From assembly GCA_965208945.1 (NCBI GenBank), contig OZ242366.1, positions 434,001 to 498,000 of the forward strand: a stretch of DNA of 64,000 nucleotides, given 5' to 3'. Both the position numbers and the translations under genes were made by a program. Shown here piece by piece: positions 1 through 9,108 of this stretch. The DNA is from JAPPLB01 sp965208945. GTDB lineage: Bacteria; Acidobacteriota; Terriglobia; Bryobacterales; UBA6623. The stretch's first letter is position 1, and the number at the start of each line of letters is the position of its first letter. Below the pieces are notes generated by a model, which saw only the letters and a list, made by a program, of their open reading frames with translations, was not told the DNA's origin and did not search any database.

Positions 1-2
1 CG

Positions 3-770
3 ACGCGATGCGTCGCGCGAAAGGCCTACGGCATCTCCTATTGCGCCGACGAGGCTCCCCACTTGCGGGGCGGCTATGCCGAATACATATTGCTCCGGGC
101 GGGTACCGCGTTGTTTCGGATCCCCGATTCGGTGCCGACGGAATCGGTCGTAGGCGCGGGATGCGCTCTGGTGACGGCGATCCATGGCATCGAGCGGGCT
201 TCGATCTCGTGGGGCGATACGGTTGTCATTCAGGGAACCGGGCCGGTGGGGCTGGCGGCGCTGGCGATTGCCAGAGAGGCCGGAGCTTCGAAAGTCGTCG
301 CGATCGGAGGACCGAAGCACCGTCTTGATCTTGCCCTGGAGTTCGGAGCGAATGCCGTTGTCGACATGGAAGACGCGGCAACTCCCGCAGAGCGCGTCAG
401 ACAAGCGTTGGCCGCGATAGGTCCTTACGGAGCTGACGTAGTGATCGAGTGCGTTGGTCATCCCGCTGTCGTCAATGAGGGTATGGATCTGTGTCGCGAC
501 GGAGGAAAGCTTTTGGTGCTGGGACAGTATGGGGACGCGGGCACCATCGATTTTCGTCCTCACACGATCACCCGCAAGCAGTTGCAATTGATTGGATCGT
601 GGGGGTTCGAGCCGCGGCATGTCCATGCCGGGTTGAACCTGCTGGAGCACAGCGCTTGGAAAGAGCTGTTTGCCGGTGAGATCACTCACCGATTTCCGCT
701 GGCGGAGGCGAACGAGGCGTTGGAGACGGTGCGAATGTGGCGATCCGGCAAGACCGTGATCCAACCGTAG
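3..770 (+). CDS. Zinc-type medium-chain alcohol dehydrogenase, 5' end outside window
   Basis: The C-terminal 255 or so residues of an MDR-superfamily NAD(P)-dependent dehydrogenase. The frame is open to the left edge, so the true start lies outside the window; the TTG at 63 is internal, because residues typical of the catalytic domain (CVARKAYGISYCADEAP) precede it. The Rossmann motif GTGPVGLAALAIA is clear and is followed by GADVVIECVGHP, usual for Zn-dependent sorbitol/threonine/alcohol dehydrogenases. The catalytic zinc residues are not in view. The substrate cannot be read from this part. Neighbouring genes (glycerol dehydrogenase, tartrate dehydratase-like enzyme) suggest polyol or sugar-acid catabolism, which is inference. 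Confidence 0.85.
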   Translation, partial: TRCVARKAYGISYCADEAPHLRGGYAEYILLRAGTALFRIPDSVPTESVVGAGCALVTAIHGIERASISWGDTVVIQGTGPVGLAALAIAREAGASKVVAIGGPKHRLDLALEFGANAVVDMEDAATPAERVRQALAAIGPYGADVVIECVGHPAVVNEGMDLCRDGGKLLVLGQYGDAGTIDFRPHTITRKQLQLIGSWGFEPRHVHAGLNLLEHSAWKELFAGEITHRFPLAEANEALETVRMWRSGKTVIQP

Positions 771-833
771 GGCCGCCCGCTGCGTCCTGATAGCAGGCGA
801 TGGTGCTTTTGCAAACCGTCGCCGAGGTGACTC

Positions 834-1913
834 ATGAAAATGCTTGCTTCCGTCGTTGTGTTGACGCTAACGATCTTCGGATCCCTTAGTGGACAAGCCC
901 TGCGTTTCGCAGATCTGGGTGACTGCCAGCTCGAGAACGAGACCATCATCAAGAACTGCCGGGTCGCCTATCGAACTTTCGGCGCGCTCAACGACGACCG
1001 CTCGAATGTGGTGCTGTTCCCAAGCTGGTTCTCCGGAACCACGGAAGACCTAGCCCGTTTCATTGGCCCGCGCTCCATGGTCGACTCATCTGAGCACTTT
1101 GTCATAGCGGTCGGAGCGTTCGGCAACGGTGTTTCGTCGTCGCCGTCGAACAGTCCCACGCAAGGCGGCGGTGCCTTCCCGGAATTCACGATCGGTGACA
1201 TGGTCACAGCCCAACATCGACTGCTGACCGAGGTTCTCGGCATCAGACATGTTCGGGCCGTGGTGGGAATCTCAATGGGAGGAATGCAGGCGTTCGAGTG
1301 GTTGACATCCTACCCGAGATTCATGGATCAGGCCGTCAGTATCGTGGGCTCGCCGAAGTTGGGGGCCTACGACGTGCTGCTGTGGCAAGCAGAACTGAAC
1401 GCGATCGAAAGAGCGTTGGCGGCTTATTCAGACGCTCGGAAAGCTCGGGCTGCCGCGATGAGCGCCGTGGCGGAATTGCACGAGTTGGCGATCCGAACGC
1501 CGGAGGCGTTCAATGCGGCAAACCAGGCGGAGCAGGTCGAGGCCCTCATCGCGAAGAAGTCGGCAGACCTCACCCTCAGGGCGGACCCCCATGATTGGGC
1601 AAGTCAGTTGCGGGCGATGATGACTCACGACATCTCTCACGGGTCCGGGATTTCGATGGAACGCATCGCTCTTCCCCTCAAGGGCAGGACGCTCGTCGTT
1701 GTTGCCGAGCAGGACCACATGGTGACGCCCGGCTCCGCGCTGGAGTTCGCTCAAGCAGCTCAAGCGGAAACGTTGGTTGTCGACGGAGATTGCGGCCATC
1801 TCGTCTTCGAATGCGATGACGGAAAGGTGGCAGCAAAAGTACGAGAATTCCTTGCTCAGAACCGCGGTTCATTGCAACCGGCGGACCAGCGCGTTGTAGA
1901 TCCACGCGAATAG
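834..1913 (+). CDS. Secreted alpha/beta hydrolase, homoserine acetyltransferase (MetX)-like fold
   Basis: 359 residues with an N-terminal signal peptide (about residues 1-20, MKMLASVVVLTLTIFGSLSG). The fold matches the MetX branch of alpha/beta hydrolases: the nucleophile elbow GISMGG places Ser147, with Asp294 (AEQDHMVTP) and His322 (GDCGHLVFE) completing the triad. True MetX enzymes are cytoplasmic and work in methionine synthesis. The export signal and the lack of methionine genes nearby argue for a periplasmic hydrolase or acyltransferase of unknown substrate. The 3' end overlaps the convergent small membrane protein gene by about 45 bp. Confidence 0.85.
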   Translation: MKMLASVVVLTLTIFGSLSGQALRFADLGDCQLENETIIKNCRVAYRTFGALNDDRSNVVLFPSWFSGTTEDLARFIGPRSMVDSSEHFVIAVGAFGNGVSSSPSNSPTQGGGAFPEFTIGDMVTAQHRLLTEVLGIRHVRAVVGISMGGMQAFEWLTSYPRFMDQAVSIVGSPKLGAYDVLLWQAELNAIERALAAYSDARKARAAAMSAVAELHELAIRTPEAFNAANQAEQVEALIAKKSADLTLRADPHDWASQLRAMMTHDISHGSGISMERIALPLKGRTLVVVAEQDHMVTPGSALEFAQAAQAETLVVDGDCGHLVFECDDGKVAAKVREFLAQNRGSLQPADQRVVDPRE

Positions 1914-2132
1914 AAAGCCGGCGAAGGCGCCGTCCACGAGTCCGTAGAGAGTGCCGATAGCAACGCTCTGAAAAGTGCGGGCGTGCTCGAAACCAGGGTA
2001 CAGCGAACTCATCGCGGCCAGGTACTCGCCGCCATAGGAAGGGTTGACGAGGTTCACGCAGGCAATGAAGCAGGTGCTGCCTCCGAGAAATACTCCGGCC
2101 GTCAGAGCGAGGGCTTTTACAGAGATTTGCAT
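1869..2132 (-). CDS. Small two-helix membrane protein
   Basis: 87 residues from the ATG at 2132, which has AAAGGGA about 10 bp upstream; the same frame is open further but has no convincing start there. Two hydrophobic helices are visible: residues about 6-30 (VKALALTAGVFLGGSTCFI) and 60-82 (IGTLYGLVDGAFAGFLFAWIYN). The second carries the VDGA...FAW pattern I associate with small two-TM proteins often labelled holin-like in soil bacteria; that label is from memory and does not imply phage origin. It runs convergently into the hydrolase gene, overlapping its last 45 bases. Function unknown. Confidence 0.6.
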   Translation of the reverse strand: MQISVKALALTAGVFLGGSTCFIACVNLVNPSYGGEYLAAMSSLYPGFEHARTFQSVAIGTLYGLVDGAFAGFLFAWIYNALVRRLQ

Positions 2133-2428
2133 GGGGCGATCAGTCCCTTTCGCAGATTGGTTGGGCTCATTCAGGGTGGTTGGCCCCTGCTGAGGCGGAG
2201 ATATTCTATCGAACAGAGCGAATGACCCGTTACGGACCGAACCCGCAGCAATCCTGAAAAGCAAGCTCCAACCGCCCCCTGACGCGACAGCCTTCCTGGG
2301 CACCGGCAGTTTCAATCGACGCTGCAAACAGGTATGCCTTCGAGTTGCTGCGACACTGCGCTACTCTTGTCAGTGCCGACTTTCTCTGATTAAGCGGCGT
2401 TTGGCCGCCGAACCACGAGGGTATCTTC

Positions 2429-3535
2429 ATGTTGTCTGTCTTCTCGTCCCCTGGCCGCTACACCCAGGGCAAGCACGCCACCGCGCAGCTCGGTGCTGAG
2501 ATGAAGGGGCTCGGCTTACGGGGTCCGGCGTTGATTCTGGCCGGCCGCTCGGCACAACGCCTGCTCGCGAAGGTTTGGACCGAGACCTTCGGCGACGCGG
2601 GAATCGAGTTCAGCGTGACTCCGTTCGGCGGAGAATGTTCGCACCGGGAAATCGAGCGGATCAAGACGGCGACCCGTGAAGCGCAAGCCCGAGTCGTGAT
2701 CGGCGCCGGGGGCGGCAAGGTGCTCGACGCCTCGCGGGCCGCCGCAGCCGATCTCGATCTGCCGGCCGTTAACTGCCCGACCGTCGCTTCAAGCGATGCG
2801 CCCTGCAGCGCCTTGTCGGTCATTTACACCGACGAGGGCGTTTTCCAGGAATACCGCTTCTATGCCAGGAACCCCGACCTGGTTCTCGTCGACACCCATG
2901 TGATCGCTCAAGGACCGGTGCGCCTGTTGGTAGCCGGGATGGGCGATGCCCTTGCCACCATGTTCGAGGCGCAAACCTGTGTCGAAGGGCATATCCAGAA
3001 CATGCGTGGCGGCGCCTCGACCGAGAGCGCCTTGGCGCTGGCGGAGCTGTGCTACCGCACGCTGCTCAACGACGGACCGGCGGCCAAGAAAGCCGTTGCA
3101 AGCGGTGTCGTTTCTCCCGCGCTCGAACGGCTCGTTGAAGCCAATACGCTGCTATCGGGGCTGGGCTTCGAGTCTTCCGGGTTGGCGGCGGCCCACGCCG
3201 TGCACAACGGGCTCACCGCAGCCCCCGGCACGCACCCTTATTTTCACGGAGAAAAAGTCGCTTTCGGCACGCTGGTCCAATTGGTGCTGGAAGGCCAGCC
3301 GCAATCGCGTATCGATGAAGTCCTGGCGTTCTCTACCCGCGTCGGCTTGCCGATCACCTTGTCCGAAGTAGGCCTGACGGATATCGCGGATGGATTGCTC
3401 AAGCAGGTCGCAGAGCGGGCGACCGCAGAAGGGGAAACTATTCACAACGAACCCTTCAACGTCCGACCCGACATGGTCTCCGATGCCATTCTCGCCGCCG
3501 ACGCGTTGGGCCGGGATTGGCAGGACCCAAGCTGA
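2429..3535 (+). CDS. gldA: Glycerol dehydrogenase family protein
   Basis: 368 residues, full length for iron/zinc group III alcohol dehydrogenases of the GldA type, which oxidise glycerol to dihydroxyacetone with NAD+. The NAD-binding stretch GAGGGKVLD is at residues 92-100. The three metal ligands of the family are visible at the expected places: Asp173 (GMGDALATMFEA), His256 (AAAHAVHNG) and His273 (YFHGEKVAFG). The substrate could be another polyol or alpha-hydroxyketone; the family is broad. The gene is monocistronic as far as can be seen, and a repeat fragment begins 24 bp after its stop codon. Confidence 0.88.
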   Translation: MLSVFSSPGRYTQGKHATAQLGAEMKGLGLRGPALILAGRSAQRLLAKVWTETFGDAGIEFSVTPFGGECSHREIERIKTATREAQARVVIGAGGGKVLDASRAAAADLDLPAVNCPTVASSDAPCSALSVIYTDEGVFQEYRFYARNPDLVLVDTHVIAQGPVRLLVAGMGDALATMFEAQTCVEGHIQNMRGGASTESALALAELCYRTLLNDGPAAKKAVASGVVSPALERLVEANTLLSGLGFESSGLAAAHAVHNGLTAAPGTHPYFHGEKVAFGTLVQLVLEGQPQSRIDEVLAFSTRVGLPITLSEVGLTDIADGLLKQVAERATAEGETIHNEPFNVRPDMVSDAILAADALGRDWQDPS

Positions 3536-3558
3536 TCTCCCCCGGGCAACTCGGTCAG

Positions 3559-3640
3559 CGCGCGCCAAGCGGCTCACGCCTCGTCCAGACGGCCCTCTCA
3601 GGCACTTCGCCTCGCCAGGTGGTGAGAAATGCAGGCCAGG
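3559..3640 (+). repeat. Element A, right-half fragment (copy 1)
   Basis: Right half of the dispersed 185-bp element: it contains the CGCGCCAAGCGGCTC block, the CGTCC-GACGGCCCTCTCA block and the terminal inverted repeat ending GAAATGCAGGCCAG. The left half is absent. It lies 24 bp downstream of the gldA stop codon. Confidence 0.85.
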
Positions 3641-3747
3641 AGTCTGTCTCACAGAGCGAAAATCGCCAATTTTTTGTCAATATCTTGTGTCTGCGATCAA
3701 GTCTGACTACAACTGACTGGGGCCAAAATTTTCCGTGGGACAGACTC

Positions 3748-4785
3748 CTAGTCCGGGCCGGACCAGGTAGCTGTTGCGATAGCGAAATACTTGTTCACGA
3801 AGGGCGGCTCTTTGCGGGATCCGTACCATATCCGCCAGGCACCGTCGGCGAGGCGCATGACCGACTGACTGCTGTTGTAGTGCGATTCCCATGGCAAATC
3901 GGGGTCCGGACGGAGAACGGGGTTGTACGGGTTTTTGCGCCAATGAATGCCGTCCTCGCTGACGGCGAAGCCAATGGCGGTCTTGTCGGCTTCGGGCGCT
4001 TCGATCCAGTAGCTAGCGTACCAGAGCAGGTAGAGGCCGTCGGTTTTGACCACGGTCGGATAGAACAACCGGCGATGCTCCCAGTCCTGCTCGACGGTGA
4101 GCACAGGTTCGGGCGTTACGTCCCAGCGCTTGCCGTCCGGACTTGAGGCATGACGGATGGTCCACGAGGCAACACCCACGTCGGTGTACCACATGCGATA
4201 GATGAGGCCGTCCTTGATAACGCTCGGAGCATAGGCGTTTTCGAGAAGGGATTCGGAGGGGTCCGACCACTCCAACCCGTCGCTGCTGACGGCATCGTGC
4301 AATCGGTGAACTCCGTCTCTGAAGTCCACGCTGGTGAACCACATGCGGAGTTGGCCGTTTTCACGGATCGGAGCGGCGTCAGTGTCGCGCAGGACCGTGG
4401 GTGTGACAATGGACTTCCGCTCGCCGAACGAGTACACCGGGTTCTGGTCCGCTTTGTCGAATCGAATTCCGTCGGAGCTTGTGGCCAGTCCGACGCGGAA
4501 GATGCGGTCTGCAACCGTACCGCGAGAGCCGGGATACCAAAGCCGGTAGATGCCGTTCTCCAGCACGACCGAGGGCGCGAACACGTGCATGTCATCAAAA
4601 GCGCCTTGAGCACCCAATGCGATGACCGGACCGGCCCGGCGCTTTTGCCAGTTCTGGGGACCAAGCCAGCTTTCGATGGAACTCGACTTGGGAGGAGCCG
4701 CGGTCTGCGGCCCCGAACCTCCAAAGAACCAGACCGCGCCGATGGCGAGCACGACGAGGATTTTGAGCAGGCTGATGATTCGCAT
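3748..4785 (-). CDS. Membrane-anchored or secreted beta-propeller glycosidase-like protein
   Basis: 345 residues. The start at 4785 has GAGAGGA about 7 bp upstream. An N-terminal hydrophobic helix (LLKILVVLAIGAVWFF) acts as signal or anchor. The rest is a series of similar blades, each with a W(Y/F)xxSxDGxxW-type strand turn (GLATSSDGIRF, DAVSSDGLEW, RHASSPDGKRW, AFAVSEDGIHW) and a YRLWY/RMWYT/LLWYAS strand. This is the five-bladed propeller pattern of GH43/GH32/GH130-like proteins. I cannot assign catalytic acids with confidence, so enzymatic activity is inferred from fold only. It is divergent from the TIM-barrel isomerase gene at 4959. Confidence 0.75.
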   Translation of the reverse strand: MRIISLLKILVVLAIGAVWFFGGSGPQTAAPPKSSSIESWLGPQNWQKRRAGPVIALGAQGAFDDMHVFAPSVVLENGIYRLWYPGSRGTVADRIFRVGLATSSDGIRFDKADQNPVYSFGERKSIVTPTVLRDTDAAPIRENGQLRMWFTSVDFRDGVHRLHDAVSSDGLEWSDPSESLLENAYAPSVIKDGLIYRMWYTDVGVASWTIRHASSPDGKRWDVTPEPVLTVEQDWEHRRLFYPTVVKTDGLYLLWYASYWIEAPEADKTAIGFAVSEDGIHWRKNPYNPVLRPDPDLPWESHYNSSQSVMRLADGAWRIWYGSRKEPPFVNKYFAIATATWSGPD

Positions 4786-4958
4786 CAGGCGTCCTCTCGC
4801 ATCTCAGACATTCGTAGTGTCTCAGTTTTTGCGTTTCATGTCGTTGATCCCAATCCACAGAAGAAACAAATGGATCTTGCTCGTCCGATCAAGGGCAGCC
4901 CCCGTTCCGCCTCCACGCCGCTGTTGCCCGGCTGTGCCAGACTAGCGGAGGGGCGCGT

Positions 4959-5819
4959 ATGCGGAAGATGAAGATAGCGTTGAGTCCAGGGAGTATCGGC
5001 GTCGAGAGCACTCAGGAAGAAGCCATCGGCCTGGCCCACTATTTCGGCTATGAAGCCGTGCAGCCGAACGGAAGGGAGCTAGCCGCATTCTCGTCGACGC
5101 GGCTGTCGGAGTTTCCCGGCGAGCTGTCGGCCTTCGGGCTTGTCTGGGCCGCAGCGGGACTTGGCGTCGACTTTCGAAAAGACGAGCCGCTCTTTCAGGA
5201 GGGCTTGCGGAACTGGTCCCGCGAAGTGAAGGCGCTGCAGCAGGCCGGCGTGACCCGCGTCGGCACTTGGATCATGCCGACTCATGATTCACTGACATAC
5301 ATTCAGAATTTCAAGCAGCATGTTCGCCGGCTTCGGGAAGTTGCTCTCATCGCCGAGGGTCACGGCATGCGGTTGGGGCTGGAATACGTGGGAACGAAAT
5401 CGCTTTGGAGCAGCAAGGCCTTTCCGTTTGTGCACACGATGGTGGAAACGCAGGAACTGATCGCGGACATCGGCAATCCCAACGTCGGGTTCGTGCTGGA
5501 TAGCTGGCATTGGTGGACGGCCGAGGAGGGTTCCGCTGACATCCTTGCCTTGCGAAACGAGGATGTCGTTTCGTGCGATTTGAACGACGCGCCCGGCGGC
5601 ATTCCCAGGGACAAGCAGCACGATACGAGCCGCGAACTGCCGCTGGCCACGGGAGTGATCCCGATCAAAGACTTCCTGGAAACTCTGGTCCAAATCGGCT
5701 ACAACGGGCCTGTACGGGCCGAGCCCTTCAACAAGAGGCTCAACGCCCTGTCGAATGAAGAGGCGTGTTCCGAAACAATCATAGCGATGCGCAAGGCTTT
5801 CTCGGTAGTCGGGGGGTGA
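4959..5819 (+). CDS. Sugar phosphate isomerase/epimerase (xylose isomerase-like TIM barrel)
   Basis: 286 residues of the AP-endonuclease-2/xylose-isomerase-like TIM barrel family. Typical strand-end residues are visible: GLEYVG near residue 140 with a metal-binding Glu, FVLDSWHWW near 180 (Asp/His ligands), VVSCDLNDAPGG near 205, and PVRAEPFN near 258 with the last Glu. Members interconvert sugars, inositols or hydroxypyruvate; the substrate cannot be read here. The neighbouring tartrate dehydratase-like gene, convergent and 50 bp away, fits a sugar-acid pathway. Confidence 0.82.
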   Translation: MRKMKIALSPGSIGVESTQEEAIGLAHYFGYEAVQPNGRELAAFSSTRLSEFPGELSAFGLVWAAAGLGVDFRKDEPLFQEGLRNWSREVKALQQAGVTRVGTWIMPTHDSLTYIQNFKQHVRRLREVALIAEGHGMRLGLEYVGTKSLWSSKAFPFVHTMVETQELIADIGNPNVGFVLDSWHWWTAEEGSADILALRNEDVVSCDLNDAPGGIPRDKQHDTSRELPLATGVIPIKDFLETLVQIGYNGPVRAEPFNKRLNALSNEEACSETIIAMRKAFSVVGG

Positions 5820-5870
5820 GCAAGCGGGCATTGGGGAGCACCGCTCTTCATGTGTCTGAGAACCGCGGAG

Positions 5871-7037
5871 TCACGACGAGAGCTGCTCGTAGATCTTCAT
5901 CAGCTCGGGCTTGGCCTCGACACCGATGCCAGGCGTTTCTGAAGGCCGGACCCGGCCCTGCTCGACAGGGATATCGTCTGCAAAACCACCGAAAGGCTCG
6001 AAGATGCCGGGGTACGACTCCGCCCCGCCAAGGCCCAGGCCGGCAGCGATGTGCAGCGCGAACTGGTGACCGCCGTGGGGAATGCACCGCCTGGTTGACC
6101 AGCCGTTTTCGCCGAGCATTTCAAGTGTCCGCAGGTATTCGACCAAGCCATAGCTGAGGGCCGGGTCCATCTGGAGGAAGTCCCGTTCGCGCTTCATGCC
6201 GCCGTAGCGGATGAGATTGCGGGCGTCCTGCATGGAGAAAAGGTTTTCACCGGTAGCAAGGGGCGTGGACGATGCCGAGCCGACCTCGCAGTTGAGATCG
6301 AAGTCAAGCGGGTCGCCCGGCTCCTCATACCACTTGAGATCATACGGCTCGAGCGCACGAGCGTAACGGGTCGCCGTCGCCAGGTCAAAACGGCCATTTG
6401 CGTCCACGGCGAGATGGCGTCCCGAAGGCACAAGGTGCAGCACCGCCTCGATGCGCTTGAGATCTTGTTCGAGAGGAGCGCCGCCGATCTTCATCTTGAC
6501 GGTGTCATAACCGAGATCAAGGTAGCGGCGCATTTCATCCCGCAAGCCGGACAACTCCTTGCCGGGGTAGTAGTAGCCTCCGGCTCCGTACACGTATACG
6601 GCTTTGTCAGGCTCGCCCTTGCGAAACCAATTGGCGAGGAGCCGGTAGAGCGGCTGACCTTCAATCTTGGCCACGAGATCCCAAAACGCCATGTCGAGAA
6701 CACCAACTCCCACGCAACGCTCGCCGTGCCCGCCGGGCTTCTCATTCGACATCATGATCTGCCAGGCTTTGAAAGGGTCGAAGTTCGTTCCCTCGTCATT
6801 GAGCAGGTTCCGGGCGGGTGCTCGCATGAGGCGAGGAATCAACCGATCGCGGATGATGCCGCTTTGCGCGTAGCGGCCATTGGAGTTAAAGCCATAGCCC
6901 ACAACGGGCCGGCCGTCTTTGACAATGTTGGTGATGATTACCGCCGCGGAGACGGTCATTTCAGCGAACGAAATGTAGGCGTTGCTGATCTCGGAGCGGA
7001 TGGAAACGGACTGCTCGCGAACTTCGACGATCTTCAA
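5871..7037 (-). CDS. tarD: D(-)-tartrate dehydratase-like enolase-superfamily enzyme
   Basis: 388 residues of the mandelate racemase/enolase superfamily, closely resembling Bradyrhizobium D-tartrate dehydratase as I remember it: the blocks GYGFNSNGRY, NEKPGGHGER, GAGGYYYPGK and CIPHGGHQ are all present. Catalytic residues fall within one position of that protein: Lys183 of KMKIGG, metal ligands Asp212 (VDANGRF), Glu238 (WYEE) and Glu264 (ATGEN), and His321. The predicted reaction is dehydration of D-tartrate to oxaloacetate; a related acid sugar is possible. The start codon is TTG at 7037, preceded by GAGAGAAAAG. The copy-2 repeat lies 120 bp upstream. Confidence 0.85.
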   Translation of the reverse strand: MKIVEVREQSVSIRSEISNAYISFAEMTVSAAVIITNIVKDGRPVVGYGFNSNGRYAQSGIIRDRLIPRLMRAPARNLLNDEGTNFDPFKAWQIMMSNEKPGGHGERCVGVGVLDMAFWDLVAKIEGQPLYRLLANWFRKGEPDKAVYVYGAGGYYYPGKELSGLRDEMRRYLDLGYDTVKMKIGGAPLEQDLKRIEAVLHLVPSGRHLAVDANGRFDLATATRYARALEPYDLKWYEEPGDPLDFDLNCEVGSASSTPLATGENLFSMQDARNLIRYGGMKRERDFLQMDPALSYGLVEYLRTLEMLGENGWSTRRCIPHGGHQFALHIAAGLGLGGAESYPGIFEPFGGFADDIPVEQGRVRPSETPGIGVEAKPELMKIYEQLSS

Positions 7038-7158
7038 GAGCTTTTCTCTCTACAAACCCAAAGCCCACGATGCATGGAATCTCTCTTCCCGCGCAGGTGG
7101 ACGGGCTTTGACGTGCGCCGCTTACCTACGACGCCCGACAATATGTATCCGCAGGGCG

Positions 7159-7343
7159 CTAGCCTGCATTTCTCACCACCCGACGGTCGAAGCACACGAT
7201 ACGACCGCCAGGACTTCGTTGCGCTTGCTTGCCGTGCTCAACGTACTGTTCAAGTACGCCTGCGCGCGCCAAGCGGCTCGCGCCTCGTCCTGACGGCCCT
7301 CTCACGCACTTCGCCTCGCCGCGTGGTGAGAAATGCAGGCTAG
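7159..7343 (+). repeat. Element A, complete reference copy (copy 2)
   Basis: Complete 185-bp element. The left end CTAGCCTGCATTTCTCACC and the right end are perfect inverted repeats of about 21 bp, both ending in CTAG. Inside are a short hairpin (GGTCG...CGACC), a central hairpin CGTACT-GTTCA-AGTACG and a GC-rich right arm. The right-hand CTAG supplies the TAG stop codon (7342-7340) of the aminotransferase on the minus strand. Confidence 0.95.
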
Positions 7344-8722
7344 TCGAACTCACCCTCGTCCGCAAGCATTTTCACAGCGTTCTCGAATGCTGCGAGCGTC
7401 GCGTCGACATCCTGGCCGTCGTGCACGCCGGAAACAATCCCGCCAGGCCAACCGGTGAGGTCGACGCCGCCGCAGATCGCGGCTAGCCTCACCTTATGGC
7501 CAAGCTCGGCGCTCAAGCCATGGGCGAGCACACTCCATGAGATTTTTCCATTGTAGATATCTTGCCGCGTGACGGTTTGCCGCTCGGGATTGGTAAAGAC
7601 ATGGAATCCGGAAAACTCACCGTACGCGCACCAGGGCGCGCCGTTCTTTTTCAGAATTTCGTCGATGCCGTTGCGAATGGCTTCGGCGGTATTGTTGGCG
7701 CGATCGATATACTCGCCCGATTTGAGCAACTTCAATGTTTCCATGCCCGCGACGGCTGCGACGGGATAACCGTTGAAGGTTCCCTGGTGTGGGATGCGAG
7801 GAGGGGTGAAGCCATCCTCGGTTTCGATGTATCGCAGGATGTCGATGATGTCCGCCCGGCCGACGACGGCGGCGCCGGGATATCCGCCTGCGACGATCTT
7901 GGCGACGGTCGTGAGATCGGGCATGATCTTGTAGTGTGCCTGCGCCCCGCCGGGTGAGACGCGGAAGCCGGTAACGACTTCGTCGAAGATCAGGACCACG
8001 CCGTGCTCGGCGGTCACTTCGCGGAGTTCGCGAAGGAATGCCCCGCTCGTCGGCACGTGCCCGAATCCCGCCCCGGTCGGTTCGAGGATGGCGGCTGCAA
8101 CGTCGTCACGGCTCGACAGCACGGCTTTGACGGCTTCGATGTCGTTGGGGGGGACTACGACTACTTCCTCCACGACCGAGCCAGGTATGCCCTCCGGCTG
8201 GTTGACTTCCGGCGCCGGGTTGTTGAACGCCACATGGTCATGCCAGCCGTGGAAGTGATTGCCGAAGCGCAGGAACTTCGTCTTGCCCGTATGGGCTCGC
8301 GACAGCCGAAGCGCCATGTGCGTGGCCTCGGTACCCGAGGAGACCAAGCGAACCTTTTCAGCGCACGGAATCATCTCCTTGATGAGTTCGGCCCACTCGA
8401 GTTCCAGTTCGTGCTGAGCGCCGTAATGCGTGCCTCGCGGCACTTGACGGACCACCGCCTCGACAACGGCAGGGTGGGCATGGCCCAGAATCAGTGCGCC
8501 GTGACCACCGTAATAGTCAACATATTCGTTGCCTTCGATGTCCCATTTCCGTGAGCCTCGAGTGCGATCGACATAGAGAGGGTGAGGCTTGAGAAAGCGC
8601 CCGACATGCGTGACTCCATCGGGGAAGGTCTTGAGAGCCCGCTGGTGGGCCTGCGCCGACTTCGGCGTTTTCTTGATATAGAGTTCTTGGATCTTGGAGG
8701 AGGTAGCAGTTTTAACGACCAT
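7340..8722 (-). CDS. Class III aminotransferase, glutamate-1-semialdehyde aminomutase-like
   Basis: 460 residues from the ATG at 8722 (MVVKTATSSKIQELY); the frame is open for 41 more codons upstream, but those residues do not look like family sequence. PLP fold-type I features are clear: the GHAHPAVVEAV segment, SSGTEATHMALRLSRAHTGK, IFDEVVTGFR (cofactor Asp), and DLTTVAKIVAGGYP, where the Lys forms the Schiff base. It is of the GSAM-like group, but the haem-pathway role of HemL is not supported by context, so an aminotransferase for another amino- or keto-acid is more likely. Its stop codon TAG lies inside the repeat element at 7340-7343. Confidence 0.85.
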   Translation of the reverse strand: MVVKTATSSKIQELYIKKTPKSAQAHQRALKTFPDGVTHVGRFLKPHPLYVDRTRGSRKWDIEGNEYVDYYGGHGALILGHAHPAVVEAVVRQVPRGTHYGAQHELELEWAELIKEMIPCAEKVRLVSSGTEATHMALRLSRAHTGKTKFLRFGNHFHGWHDHVAFNNPAPEVNQPEGIPGSVVEEVVVVPPNDIEAVKAVLSSRDDVAAAILEPTGAGFGHVPTSGAFLRELREVTAEHGVVLIFDEVVTGFRVSPGGAQAHYKIMPDLTTVAKIVAGGYPGAAVVGRADIIDILRYIETEDGFTPPRIPHQGTFNGYPVAAVAGMETLKLLKSGEYIDRANNTAEAIRNGIDEILKKNGAPWCAYGEFSGFHVFTNPERQTVTRQDIYNGKISWSVLAHGLSAELGHKVRLAAICGGVDLTGWPGGIVSGVHDGQDVDATLAAFENAVKMLADEGEFD

Positions 8723-8870
8723 GGTGCACTCAGGATAGCGGAAAGGCTCTGCGAAGAAAACCGCGGACAAGCGACCGACAGACAGCTCAGGAATCCACTT
8801 CGAGTCGCGCTTCATCTCAAGCAACAGGATTGCGATGGACAACAACCCGATGCCGGTATTTCCACGTCAG

Positions 8871-8955
8871 TTTTACTCCGCTCGTGTGCGGATCATTCAA
8901 GCAAGAAACATCCGGATGGGTGTCAACCCGGCTTGATAGACAGGATGTTTCAGGT
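8871..8955 (+). repeat. Element B, copy a (second dispersed repeat family)
   Basis: About 85 bp sharing the core GCGGATCATTCAAGC..GAAACATCCGGAT.GGTGTCAACnCCG with copies at 15299 and 63210. It lies in the otherwise empty 386-bp gap between the aminotransferase start (8722) and the end of the secreted barrel protein (9109). Nothing else is recognised in that gap. Confidence 0.7.
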
Positions 8956-9108
8956 CAGTAAGGAGAATCATCCACGATCAAGGATGAGGTAAAGGTCGCC
9001 GGCTTTGTCGTTGGTTGAAGGAGACCACCCGGATCGGAGGTCCTCCTCACTCCGCGCCGAGGATGAGCAGAAACCCGCTGCGCCTTCCACGGGACTTCTC
9101 CACGGCTG